Origin: DASWJZ01 sp963805325 | GTDB lineage: Bacteria > Pseudomonadota > Alphaproteobacteria > Rhizobiales > Afifellaceae | DNA length: 64,000 bases | Reading direction: 5' to 3' | Assembly (NCBI GenBank): GCA_963805325.1 | Contig: CAWDTS010000016.1 | Span: forward strand, 124,001 to 188,000 | Shown here: positions 20,367-30,680 of the stretch, piece after piece | Layout of the letters: the number at the start of each line of letters is the position of its first letter | Position numbering within the stretch: the first letter of the stretch is position 1 | Notes under the pieces: generated by a model | Told to the model about the DNA's origin: nothing | Database searches by the model: none | The model's input: only the letters and a program-made list of their open reading frames with translations | Position numbers and translations under genes: made by a program

Positions 20367-20621
20367 CGATCCGAGATTCCTGTTTGTCAGCCGGTCATGT
20401 CGGTCGGCGCCGGCCTAGCTAAACCGGCCTCGTTTAACGGCGCATTAAGCATCGACGTCAACCCGCGGCGTGGCCGGCTCGGCATCCAATTCTGGAAGAT
20501 AACCGGAGCCCGCTGCAACCCCGACACGCCACTCCTGCTCGACCTTTATGGCCAATCAATGTCGGGCGGCCCGAGCCACGGCAAGAGTCGAAAATAGTCC
20601 GATGTTATGCGCCCGCGCAAA
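20367..20621. promoter_or_regulatory. Upstream region of the L,D-transpeptidase gene
   Basis: Non-coding. It holds the promoter of the minus-strand L,D-transpeptidase. An imperfectly spaced inverted repeat, TAAAC(7)GTTTA, occurs near 20420-20436, and an ATTAAGC near 20443 resembles one arm of the palindrome found upstream of the MarR gene (21265-21281). A shared operator is a possibility only. Confidence 0.3.
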
Positions 20622-20659
20622 CAAAAGGCCCGCGGCGCTTTCGCGACGCGGGCCTTTTG
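20622..20659 (-). terminator. Strong intrinsic terminator of the MarR gene
   Basis: A perfect 13-bp stem: CAAAAGGCCCGCG (20622-20634) pairs with CGCGGGCCTTTTG (20647-20659) around a 12-base loop. It lies 15 bases beyond the MarR gene stop. The A/T runs at both ends of the stem make it able to work on either strand. Confidence 0.85.
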
Positions 20660-20674
20660 AAAGCCGTATGCGGA

Positions 20675-21190
20675 TCAGAGTCGGTAGAGGATCTGATCTG
20701 TCCAGAAGCGCTCCAGCCGCTGCAGCGCCTTGTTCATCCGGATGAAGTCTTCCTGGGTGATGCCGCCCACCTTCTCGATCGACTGGATGTGGCGGTTGTA
20801 GAGATCGTTCACGACACTCGCGACCTCGAGCCCGCGGTCCGTCAAGGAGACGCGCACCGAGCGCCTGTCGACACGCGAACGCTGGTGGCGAATGAAGCCC
20901 AAATCGACCAGCTTCTTCAGGTTGTAAGAAACGTTCGAACCGAGATAGTAGCCACGCGTCCTGAGCTCACCCGCCGTCAGCTCCGAATTGCCAATATTGA
21001 AAAGAAGCAGCGCCTGCACGCTGTTCACATCCGAGCGCCCCGTCCTGTCGAACTCGTCCTTGATGACGTCGAGGAGGCGCCGATGCAGGCGCTCCACCAG
21101 AGTTAACGCATCGAGGTAAAGTGTCTTCGTATCGTCCGGAGCTGTCTCCGCCGCCTCGTAGCGAGCCGCCGCCTGTTCCGACATAAGCAT
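20675..21190 (-). CDS. ldtR: MarR family regulator LdtR homologue
   Basis: Winged-helix repressor/activator of 171 residues from the ATG at 21190, chosen because GAGGA lies seven bases upstream; a frame extension to 21229 is possible. Landmarks: TLVERLHRRLLDVIKDEFDR, SVQALLLFNIGNSELTAGELRTRGYYLGSNVSYNLKKLVDLGFI (recognition helix region), HQRSRVDRRSVRVSLTDRG (the MarR wing) and a long C-terminal dimer helix. The protein closely resembles the rhizobial and Liberibacter LdtR, known to control the adjacent L,D-transpeptidase and osmotic tolerance. The same gene pair is present here. Confidence 0.85.
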   Translation of the reverse strand: MLMSEQAAARYEAAETAPDDTKTLYLDALTLVERLHRRLLDVIKDEFDRTGRSDVNSVQALLLFNIGNSELTAGELRTRGYYLGSNVSYNLKKLVDLGFIRHQRSRVDRRSVRVSLTDRGLEVASVVNDLYNRHIQSIEKVGGITQEDFIRMNKALQRLERFWTDQILYRL

Positions 21191-21264
21191 GTCCAATCCT
21201 CGCCCATCCGCCTTTAGTAGCGGTTGCATTACCTGGACAATACGGTTGCGGATTGAACATGCAC

Positions 21265-21281
21265 TTAAGCGAAACGCTTAA
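21265..21281. promoter_or_regulatory. Palindromic operator candidate upstream of ldtR
   Basis: TTAAGCG (21265-21271), AAA, CGCTTAA (21275-21281): a perfect 7-bp inverted repeat, 75 bases upstream of the ldtR start, in an AT-rich patch of an otherwise GC-rich sequence. MarR dimers bind such palindromes, so autoregulation is a reasonable inference. Confidence 0.5.
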
Positions 21282-21327
21282 TTAAATCTTTCCGTGAACG
21301 GCCGGTCGACTTCGCGCCGTATTGGAC

Positions 21328-21741
21328 TCAATCGCCGACCGTCCGCCGCCATTCCATGAAGGTCAGCGCCAGGAAGCCGATAAAGAGACAACCGTGAATG
21401 AACACGCGCAGCGGGTAGCTCCCGAAAAGGTCGGAGAAAAGCGTGTACATCGAGACTTCGACCGCCAACGCCACGGCCCACATCACCGGCCCCCAGGCAG
21501 CGCCCACCCAAAGTCCCACCGACGCCAGGAGATCGACAATGAGCAGCGTAATCGCGCTGGCGCGTTTTGCCGGCTCAAGATTGTCGAAGGTCAGCGCGTC
21601 GGGGGTCAGGATGCCAAGTATCTGGCAGGCGCGCGCCAGACCCGCGACCAGGAGGAGCAGTGCTACGACGCGCATGTAGATGAGCGTCAGCGGCAAGCGC
21701 GCGCCTTGTGGCTCGACCGGCCCGCCCAGCGCGTCGCTCAT
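21328..21741 (-). CDS. DUF6163 family membrane protein
   Basis: 137 residues with about four hydrophobic segments: LIYMRVVALLLLVAGLARA, AITLLIVDLLASVGLWVG, WAVALAVEVSMYTLF and VFIHGCLFIGFLALTFM. The pattern matches an uncharacterised family confined to Hyphomicrobiales and usually found next to ldtR/hemB. Function unknown. Confidence 0.75.
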   Translation of the reverse strand: MSDALGGPVEPQGARLPLTLIYMRVVALLLLVAGLARACQILGILTPDALTFDNLEPAKRASAITLLIVDLLASVGLWVGAAWGPVMWAVALAVEVSMYTLFSDLFGSYPLRVFIHGCLFIGFLALTFMEWRRTVGD

Positions 21742-21875
21742 CTCGGACGCTCGCCAAGGTTCAGCATGTGCCGAGCCATAGGAGTGGAGCGGACAAGCGT
21801 CAATCCGCGCCGCGCCCGACGGTTGGAGCGTGAGCGCGCCGAATGCTAGGGTCCGCCAACCGCAACGGACTGCCG

Positions 21876-22907
21876 ATGACCGCGCCCCTGAAGCCCCCCT
21901 TCCCCGACATCGACCGCATCACCGGCCGCCGCCGCGCGCGCCGCAACCGCCGCACCGACTGGTCGCGGCGGCTGGTGCGCGAGACGACGCTCTCCGTCGA
22001 TGATCTGATCTGGCCGATCTTTTTGATCGACGGCGAGAAAAAGCGCGAGCCGGTGGCCGCGATGCCTGGCGTCGACCGCCTCTCCGTCGACCAGGCGGTG
22101 GCCGAGGCGGAGCGCGCGGTGCGCCTCAAGATTCCGGCCATCGCGTTCTTCCCCTACACCGACCCGCCGCAACGCGATGCCATGGGCACCGAATCACTGA
22201 ACGCGAAGAACCTCGTCTGCAGCGCCTGCCGGGCGATCAAGAAGGCTGTCCCCGAGATCGGCCTAATCGTCGACGTGGCGCTCGACCCCTATACGAGCCA
22301 CGGGCACGATGGCGTCATGGAAGGCGACGAGATTCTGAACGACGCCAGCGTCGCGCAGCTTGTGCGCCAGGCGCTGGTGCAGGCCGAGGCGGGCGCCGAC
22401 ATCATCGCACCCTCCGACATGATGGACGGGCGCGTCGGCGCCATCCGCGAGGCGCTTGACCACGCCGGCTTCGGGCACGTGCAGATCATGGCCTACACAG
22501 CGAAATACGCCTCCGCCTTCTACGGCCCGTTCCGCGACGCGATCGGCACGAAAGCGACGCTCATCGGCGACAAGCGCACCTACCAGATGGACCCGGGCAA
22601 CACCGACGAGGCGCTGCGCGAAGCCGAAGCCGACATTGCCGAGGGCGCCGACATGCTGATGGTGAAGCCCGGCCTGCCCTATCTCGACATCCTCTACCGC
22701 GTGAAGGAGGCCTTCGGCATGCCGACCTTCGCCTACCAGGTGTCGGGCGAATATTCGATGATCGAGGGCGCTGCGCGCAACGGCTGGATCGATGGCGAGC
22801 GTGCGATGATGGAGAGCCTCCTCGCCTTCAAGCGCGCGGGCGCTGACGGCATCCTCACCTATTTCGCCCCGCGGGCCGCCGAGAAGCTGGCTTCCGCATC
22901 TTCTTGA
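21876..22907 (+). CDS. hemB: Porphobilinogen synthase (delta-aminolevulinate dehydratase)
   Basis: Condenses two 5-aminolevulinate molecules to porphobilinogen in tetrapyrrole synthesis. The ATG at 21876 (MTAPLKPPFPD) gives 343 residues. The two Schiff-base lysines are visible in IMAYTAKYASAFYGPFRDA and DMLMVKPGLPYLD. The metal-site segment VDVALDPYTSHGHDG has Asp/Ala in place of the cysteines of zinc enzymes, the Mg-dependent type usual in alphaproteobacteria. Other motifs: TTLSVDDLIWPIFL and SDMMDGRVGAIREALD. Confidence 0.96.
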   Translation: MTAPLKPPFPDIDRITGRRRARRNRRTDWSRRLVRETTLSVDDLIWPIFLIDGEKKREPVAAMPGVDRLSVDQAVAEAERAVRLKIPAIAFFPYTDPPQRDAMGTESLNAKNLVCSACRAIKKAVPEIGLIVDVALDPYTSHGHDGVMEGDEILNDASVAQLVRQALVQAEAGADIIAPSDMMDGRVGAIREALDHAGFGHVQIMAYTAKYASAFYGPFRDAIGTKATLIGDKRTYQMDPGNTDEALREAEADIAEGADMLMVKPGLPYLDILYRVKEAFGMPTFAYQVSGEYSMIEGAARNGWIDGERAMMESLLAFKRAGADGILTYFAPRAAEKLASASS

Positions 22908-22950
22908 ACCGCCGCCGGCCCGTGCCCATTTCCGCTACCGGAGGTGAACC

Positions 22951-23424
22951 ATGAGCCAAACGATGACGCTCGATGCCGGCGAGCTTGCGTTCGATCCGGT
23001 GGTGCATCCGGAGCGCTATGATGGCGTGCGCACGCGCAGGATTTTCGCGTTCCTGATCGACGCCGCCATGATCTTTTTTCTCATGGTCGTCGCCTACGTC
23101 GCCATCGCGGTCGTCGGCCTCTTCACCTTCGGTCTGCTGTGGCTGCTCTTTCCGGCGGTTTGGCCGGTCGTCGCGATCCTTTATTCAGTGCTGACGCTTG
23201 GCGGCCCCTATTCGGCGACTCTGGGCATGCGCTTTGCCGGCATAGAAATTCGCACAGTCGCCGGCAGACGCATGGATCACGGGCTGGCGCTGCTCCATGC
23301 GCTGCTTTTCTGGGCGTCGGTCGCCATCCTGACACCCTTCGTGCTGTTGGTGGCGCTGTTCACCGACCGCAAGCAGCTCCTGCACGACTTGGTCATCGGC
23401 ACTGCGGCGGTGCGTTCGTTCTGA
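22951..23424 (+). CDS. RDD family membrane protein
   Basis: 157 residues, starting eleven bases or so after a GGAGGTG ribosome site. The family name residues appear in RRIFAFLIDAAMIFFLM (Arg...Asp in helix 1); further segments are VAYVAIAVVGLFTFGLLWLLFP, GPYSATLGMRFAGIEIR and DHGLALLHALLFWASVAILTPFVLLVALF, ending DRKQLLHDLVIGTAAV. Three to four helices. Located between hemB and bpt, a conserved order in this group. Function unknown. Confidence 0.88.
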   Translation: MSQTMTLDAGELAFDPVVHPERYDGVRTRRIFAFLIDAAMIFFLMVVAYVAIAVVGLFTFGLLWLLFPAVWPVVAILYSVLTLGGPYSATLGMRFAGIEIRTVAGRRMDHGLALLHALLFWASVAILTPFVLLVALFTDRKQLLHDLVIGTAAVRSF

Positions 23425-23506
23425 CGACTCCACGCGGCCAACACGCAGTAAGGTCTTGTCTTGCGCGCGGATCCGGGTGGTATGATCGCAGCACGAGATT
23501 GCTTCG

Positions 23507-24253
23507 ATGACGAAGATCGTAACCGACGCCCATCAGTTCTACCTGACCGCTCCAAGCCCATGTCCGTATCTGCCGGGGCGCCAGGAGCGTAAGGTCTTTA
23601 CGCATCTCGTCGGCCCCGACTCCGCCGAGTTGCACGATCTTCTGAGCCAGGGCGGGTTCCGACGCAGCCAGGGCATCGCCTACCGCCCGGCCTGCGAATA
23701 CTGCATGTCCTGTGTTTCGGTACGCGTCTGCGTCGATGCTTTCCGCCCGACCGCCAGCATGCGCCGTGTCTGGAAAGCAAATCGCGACCTGGTCGGCCGC
23801 TTCCGTCCGGCGCAGGCGACGAGCGAACAATACAGCCTTTTCCGCCGCTATCTCGACAGCCGCCACTCCGACGGCGGCATGGCGCACATGTCGGTGCTCG
23901 ACTATGCGCTGATGATTGAGGACAGCCATGTGGAGAGCGGCATCGTCGAGTATCGGCGCCGCGGCCCGGACAGCGCCGTTACCGGTCGCGACGAGGGCGG
24001 AGTCGTCGCCTGCGCACTGACCGATCTTCTCTCCGACGGCCTCTCCATGGTTTACTCATTCTTCGACCCGGACCTCCTGGACCGGTCGCTCGGCACCTTC
24101 ATGATCCTTGAACAAATCGAGCGGGCGCGAAAGCTTGGCAAGCCTTACGTGTATCTTGGTTACTGGGTCGACGGCTCATCCAAGATGAAGTACAAGGCCC
24201 GCTTTCGGCCGCAGGAGCGGCTTTCGCCGCGCGGTTGGGTGCGCGTTAACTAA
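23507..24253 (+). CDS. bpt: Aspartate/glutamate leucyltransferase (Bpt, arginyltransferase family)
   Basis: Transfers Leu from leucyl-tRNA to proteins with N-terminal Asp or Glu, creating an N-degron for ClpS/ClpAP. 248 residues. Conserved pieces: FYLTAPSPCPYLPGRQERKVFTHL, FRRSQGIAYRPACEYCMSCVSVRV (cysteines of the N-terminal domain), SMVYSFFDPDLLDRSLGTFMILEQIERA and YVYLGYWVDGSSKMKYKARFRP. This is the bacterial Bpt/eukaryotic ATE1-like family. A clpS gene at 56.3 kb of this window could act downstream. Confidence 0.93.
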   Translation: MTKIVTDAHQFYLTAPSPCPYLPGRQERKVFTHLVGPDSAELHDLLSQGGFRRSQGIAYRPACEYCMSCVSVRVCVDAFRPTASMRRVWKANRDLVGRFRPAQATSEQYSLFRRYLDSRHSDGGMAHMSVLDYALMIEDSHVESGIVEYRRRGPDSAVTGRDEGGVVACALTDLLSDGLSMVYSFFDPDLLDRSLGTFMILEQIERARKLGKPYVYLGYWVDGSSKMKYKARFRPQERLSPRGWVRVN

Positions 24254-24309
24254 GACTCCACAAGTCTAGGTACCTGCGGCAAAGCGCGTCACAATTCGCC
24301 CACATCGGA

Positions 24310-24338
24310 TTGGCACTCGAAATCGAACTCGGCTACAA
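24310..24338 (+). promoter_or_regulatory. Sigma-70-type promoter for the XRE regulator
   Basis: TTGGCA (24310-24315), 17-base spacer, CTACAA (24333-24338), 38 bases before the ATG of the XRE gene, which also has a GAGG ribosome site. The hexamers match a housekeeping promoter well. Confidence 0.45.
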
Positions 24339-24376
24339 CCGAACGGCTGAGAATTTGTGAAAGTGAGGTTCCGCAA

Positions 24377-24823
24377 ATGGCAAAAGCAGCGACACCAATG
24401 GATGCATTGGTTGGTTCGCGCCTTCGTTCGCGGCGGAAGCAGCTGAGAATAAGCCAAGAGAAGCTCGGCAAAGAGATTGGCGTATCGTTTCAGCAGGTGC
24501 AGAAATACGAGAATGGGACGAACCGCATCGGGGCGGGACGTCTTGCCGAAATCAGCAAGGTTCTGGACGTTCCGGTCGCCTACTTCTTCACCGGAAGCTC
24601 GGGCTCCGCCGCGTCGGACGGCGACCGGGCCGATACGAAGGCGATCCTGAGCGAGCCCGGAGCGACCGAGCTGTTGCAGGCCTATGCGCAGATCGGCAGC
24701 TTGGCGCTACGCAGCGCGGTGGTCAGGCTGGCGCGTGACCTCGCCGGCAACTACAGCGATGGGCATACTTCCCCGCGCCGCGCGGCCACCCGCCATGCCG
24801 ACGCATCGAAGGCAAGCCCTTAA
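24377..24823 (+). CDS. XRE family transcriptional regulator (PraR/PhrR-like)
   Basis: 148 residues. The Cro/C1 helix-turn-helix is at residues 13-68: GSRLRSRRKQLRISQEKLGKEIGVSFQQVQKYENGTNRIGAGRLAEISKVLDVPVAYFF. The C-terminal half has a helix LLQAYAQIGSLALRSAVVRLARDLAG and a disordered basic tail. Rhizobial homologues (PraR, PhrR) control biofilm, nodulation-related and stress functions; the role here is inference. Expressed from its own promoter. Confidence 0.9.
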   Translation: MAKAATPMDALVGSRLRSRRKQLRISQEKLGKEIGVSFQQVQKYENGTNRIGAGRLAEISKVLDVPVAYFFTGSSGSAASDGDRADTKAILSEPGATELLQAYAQIGSLALRSAVVRLARDLAGNYSDGHTSPRRAATRHADASKASP

Positions 24824-24858
24824 GACCAGCCTCCAGACGGCGATCCGAGAGGCCCGGA

Positions 24859-27126
<2,268 letters not shown>

Positions 27127-27190
27127 GCGCCCTAGTTAGCCATGGCGAGTCCGCGCGACAACACGCCCGTTCGGCCTTAGAAGCGGGCGG

Positions 27191-27676
27191 ATGACGGCCG
27201 GCCCGGAAATCCAAATTGAAAGGCTCGCCGAGCGTCTCCCGCAAGGCGCGCGCCTTGCCGGGCTCGACCTCGGCACGAAGACGATCGGCGTCGCGCTCTC
27301 CGATCCCGGGCTCCGGATCGCGACACCCTTCCATACGATCCGCCGCGAAAAATTCAGCAAGGACGCCGAAGCGCTCCTCGCCTTGTGTGCGCGTGAGAAG
27401 GTCGGCGGGCTCGTCCTCGGGCTCCCCATCAACATGAACGGCACGGAGGGCCCCCGCGCCCAGGCGACGCGCGCGTTCCTGAGGAGCCTCGCGCCGCTCA
27501 CCGACCTCCCCGTAGTCCTGTGGGACGAGCGGCTCTCCACCATCGGCGCCGAGCGCGCCATGCTGGAGGCCGACATGTCGCGCAAGAAACGCGCGGAGAA
27601 GATCGACGCCGCAGCCGCAGCCTTCATCCTGCAGGGCGCGCTCGATCGTCTGGCAAGGCTGAAGAGCGACCGATGA
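27191..27676 (+). CDS. ruvX: Putative pre-16S rRNA nuclease / Holliday junction resolvase-like YqgF
   Basis: 161 residues. RNase H-like fold with LAGLDLGTKTIGVALSDPG (first metal Asp), VGGLVLGLPINMNGTEGPRAQATR, LPVVLWDERLSTIGAERAML and the late acidic motif KIDAAAAAFILQGALD. Family members process the 5' end of 16S rRNA. The stop overlaps the start of the AEC transporter gene (ATGA). Confidence 0.92.
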   Translation: MTAGPEIQIERLAERLPQGARLAGLDLGTKTIGVALSDPGLRIATPFHTIRREKFSKDAEALLALCAREKVGGLVLGLPINMNGTEGPRAQATRAFLRSLAPLTDLPVVLWDERLSTIGAERAMLEADMSRKKRAEKIDAAAAAFILQGALDRLARLKSDR

Positions 27677-28601
27677 GCGTCGCACTGAACGCGCTGTTGC
27701 CGGTGCTGATCGTCATCGTCGTCGGATGGGCGGCGGCGAACATCCCGATCATTCCGCCGCGAGCAATGGGCGGGGCTCGATACGCTGATGTATTACATCC
27801 TCTTCCCGAGCCTGCTCGTCGTCGCGCTGACCGGGACCGATCTCACCACCTTGCCGTTCACGACGCTGGGCCTTGCGTTCATCTTGTCGATCCTCACGAT
27901 GTCGGCGCTCTGTCTTCTCCTGCGTCCGATTCTGGCGGCTCGTTTCCACGTCGATGGCCCGGGGTTTACGTCGATCTTCCAGGGCGCAACGCGCTGGAAC
28001 ACGACGGTTGCGATCGCCATCGCCGGCTTCCTCTATCGGGCAGAGGGCGTGGCGCTGATGTCGGTCGCAATCGTGGCGATGATCCCACTCCTGAACGTAC
28101 TTTGCGTCAGCGTTCTCTCCTGGTTCGTCACCGCTACGAAGCCATCGCCGAGACAGATCGCCGTGGAGGTCGCGCGAAACCCGCTGATCCTCGCTTGCGC
28201 TGTGGGCATCGCCCTGAACCTTGGCGGAGTTCGTCCTTCCTGAAGGCATAACATCAGCGCTGCGACTGCTCGGCAATGCGGGGCTCGCCTGCGGTGTGCT
28301 TGCCGTCGGCGCCGGCCTCAATCTCCACTCGCTGCGCCGCCCAGGCGTGCGGCTCGGGCTCGGCACATTGCTTCGGCTTCTCCTGATGCCGCTGTTCGCC
28401 GCCGGCTTTTCCACGCTCCTCGGCGTCACCGGGACGGCGCGGGGCATTGCCATCCTGGCCGCGGCGGTCCCGACGGCGAGCGCCTCCTACGTGCTTGCGC
28501 GGAAGATGGGCGGCGACGCAAAACTGATGGCCGAGATCGTGACGCTTCAGACGTTGCTCGCCGTCGTCACGCTCCCGCTCTTCCTCTCGCTCTTGGCTTG
28601 A
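27673..28601 (+). pseudogene. AEC family transporter, two +1 frameshifts
   Basis: Auxin-efflux-carrier-type permease with about ten helices. Starts MSVALNALLPVLIVIVVGWAAANI, is interrupted at GGGG 27772-27775 (continuing as LDTLMYYILFPSLLVVALTG in the next frame) and again at TT 28221-28222 (continuing AEFVLPEGITSALRLLGNAGLACG). Removing one base at each place gives 308 residues, the family size, ending PTASASYVLARKMGGDAKLMAEI VTLQTLLAVVTLPLF in the last helices. Overlaps ruvX at the start and the FAD gene nearly at the end. The identical kind of insertion seen elsewhere suggests sequencing error is possible. Substrate unknown. Confidence 0.8.
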
Positions 28602-28603
28602 AG

Positions 28604-29704
28604 ATGCACGTTGCAATCGTTGGTGCAGGCATTTCGGGACTTTCCGCGGCGTGGGCGCTGACGCGCGGCGGGAACAAAGTCACGCTTTTCGAGCAGGGCC
28701 CGATCCCAAATCCCCTCTCCGCTTCCGGCGACGAGCATCGCATCATCCGCCGCGCCTACGGATCGGCGGACGGCTACGCCTTCATGATCAGCGAAGCGTT
28801 CGACGCCTGGGAGGATCTCTGGGCCGATCTTGGAGAGAGCCATCTCGCGCCGACCGGCGTCCTTGCCGTCTCGCTTGAGCCCGGCGACGGCACCGATATC
28901 TATCGCGACGGGCTGGACCGCACGGGCTTCGCCTACGAGCTCCTGCAGCCGCGCGAAGCCGCGGATCGCTATCCGTTCCTCGACGCGGCGACCATGCGCT
29001 ACGCCTTCTTCAGCAGTGAAGGCGGCGTGCTCTTCTGCCAGCGGATCGCACGCGGCCTGCGCGCCTGGCTGCTGCGGCACGGTGCCGATCTTCGCGAGCA
29101 AACCCGAGTGACCACGATCGATGCCGACGCCGGCCGTGTCGAGACTGCATCCGGAGAGAGGGTCAACGTCGACCGTATCGTCGTCACCGCCGGTGCGTGG
29201 ACGCTCGGCTTCTTCCCCGATCTTGCGACCTCGCTCCGCACATTCAGGACGGCTGTCGCCTATCTCGACCCGCCGGCGGACCTCCGCTCAGCTTGGGAAA
29301 AGGCTCCGGCGATGCTCGACGTGGGCGGCAAAGTCGACGGTTATGTCCTTCCGCCGGTCGGCGGCACCGGGCTGAAGCTCGGCTCGGGACTTGTAAAGCG
29401 CCCCTCCCCGCCCGACGTCGACCGTGAGCCTGAGCCCGGTGAAGGCGAGAAGATCCGCGATCTTTTCGCGCCGCCTTTCTCCCGCATCGCCGAATATCGC
29501 GTCGCCAAGGTCGTGACCTGCGCCTACACATTCACCGCCGACGAGCGCTTCTTCACGACAGCGCGCGGAAAGGCTCTCGTTGTCTCGGCCTGCTCGGGCC
29601 ACGGCTACAAGTTCGGCGCCGCTGTCGGACGCCGCATCGGAGAGGCCGTTACATCAGGCGACGTCCCGCGCTTCCAACGCTGGCTCATGGCAAATGAGAC
29701 TTAG
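28604..29704 (+). CDS. FAD-dependent oxidoreductase (DAO / sarcosine oxidase-like)
   Basis: 366 residues from the ATG at 28604. The N-terminus HVAIVGAGISGLSAAWALTRGGNKVTLFEQG is a Rossmann FAD-binding motif, and ACSGHGYKFGAAVGRRIGE near the C-terminus is the second flavin-contacting motif of the DAO superfamily, where monomeric sarcosine oxidase-like enzymes oxidise secondary or tertiary amines. The usual CxxR covalent-flavin motif is replaced, with SACSGHG as the closest Cys. Follows the AEC transporter by two bases, so transport and oxidation of a common substrate is plausible. Confidence 0.87.
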   Translation: MHVAIVGAGISGLSAAWALTRGGNKVTLFEQGPIPNPLSASGDEHRIIRRAYGSADGYAFMISEAFDAWEDLWADLGESHLAPTGVLAVSLEPGDGTDIYRDGLDRTGFAYELLQPREAADRYPFLDAATMRYAFFSSEGGVLFCQRIARGLRAWLLRHGADLREQTRVTTIDADAGRVETASGERVNVDRIVVTAGAWTLGFFPDLATSLRTFRTAVAYLDPPADLRSAWEKAPAMLDVGGKVDGYVLPPVGGTGLKLGSGLVKRPSPPDVDREPEPGEGEKIRDLFAPPFSRIAEYRVAKVVTCAYTFTADERFFTTARGKALVVSACSGHGYKFGAAVGRRIGEAVTSGDVPRFQRWLMANET

Positions 29705-29748
29705 GCATGTCTGTCACTGGCAGGCCATCTGCAAGGATGCAGACTTCG

Positions 29749-30579
29749 CTAGCCCACGGAGCGGTATTTCCGCCGAACAGAAAGGGACTCCAACTCTTCT
29801 GCCGCCGTCGGGGTCTCAGTCTGTTCGAGATCAGCGGCTGAAACGACCCGGTTTCGTCCGGAAGCCTTGGCTAGGTAGAGGGCCCGGTCAGCGTCTGCGA
29901 AAAGCGCGTCAAAGTCCTGGCCCTCCTTTCTGCTGGCTACGCCAACCGAGATCGTGACCCTCACGCTTGCCGATCCGACGACGATCGGCGTTGCCGCGAT
30001 GCGATCCCGGAAATCCCAAAGGCCAGCCATCAGCGCGTCCGTCGCAGCCGACGATGAGACCAGCGCGAATTCCTCGCCGCCGATCCTGCCGACGCGCCCG
30101 AACTCCCCGAGCTCCGCCTGCATCGCCTGGCCCACCATCTTGATGACTTCGTCTCCCGCCAGATGTCCATGCATGTCATTGACCGTCTTGAAGCGGTCGA
30201 TGTCGGCGATGACGAGCGCCATGACCTGCGGCGGAGATCCCTCGATCGGCTCAAGCAGCGCGCGCCGATTCATGAGACCGGTCAACGGATCGATCCTGCT
30301 CAGTTCCTCAAAGGCCAGCTTGGCGCGATAAAGTTCCAGGTGCGCGCGTGCGATCGCGAAAGCCACCGGCGCCGCGATTGTGCTGGCGACGAAGACAGTC
30401 ACCGCCCAGGAGCGAAGGCACGTTTCCCAGTTGACGAAAAACGTGAGCTGGTTGACCACGTCGAGCGCCACGGCGAGCACGACGCAAAGGACGCTTACGC
30501 GCGCGACGTAGACGACAAGCTCTTTCTCGGTCGTGATTACCGGTCGGGCGACGGACCGGAGGCGGTTCCGCAGACGCAT
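29749..30579 (-). CDS. Membrane-anchored diguanylate cyclase (GGDEF)
   Basis: 276 residues from the ATG at 30579, with GAGG seven bases upstream. Two hydrophobic segments (VVYVARVSVLCVVLAVALDVV and WAVTVFVASTIAAPVAFAIA) precede a GGDEF domain: DPLTGLMNRRALLEP, ADIDRFKTVNDMHGHLAGDEV and the active site RIGGEEFALVSS. The RxxD inhibitory site that would sit five residues before GGEEF is absent (GEFG), so product inhibition is unlikely. The frame continues upstream into the acyl-CoA dehydrogenase, where it is a shadow. Confidence 0.9.
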   Translation of the reverse strand: MRLRNRLRSVARPVITTEKELVVYVARVSVLCVVLAVALDVVNQLTFFVNWETCLRSWAVTVFVASTIAAPVAFAIARAHLELYRAKLAFEELSRIDPLTGLMNRRALLEPIEGSPPQVMALVIADIDRFKTVNDMHGHLAGDEVIKMVGQAMQAELGEFGRVGRIGGEEFALVSSSAATDALMAGLWDFRDRIAATPIVVGSASVRVTISVGVASRKEGQDFDALFADADRALYLAKASGRNRVVSAADLEQTETPTAAEELESLSVRRKYRSVG

Positions 30580-30680
30580 TGTGAACCTCAAAGCCCTGAG
30601 GTTGTAGCGGCCGGAAGATTGCGCGCGCGTTAACGTGATCTGCTCATACGGGCCTGCTCGGCACGGGGCCAAGGCAGTCG

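Noticed and set aside
24339..24376. Operator for the XRE regulator
   Set aside because: No convincing inverted repeat between the promoter and the ATG.
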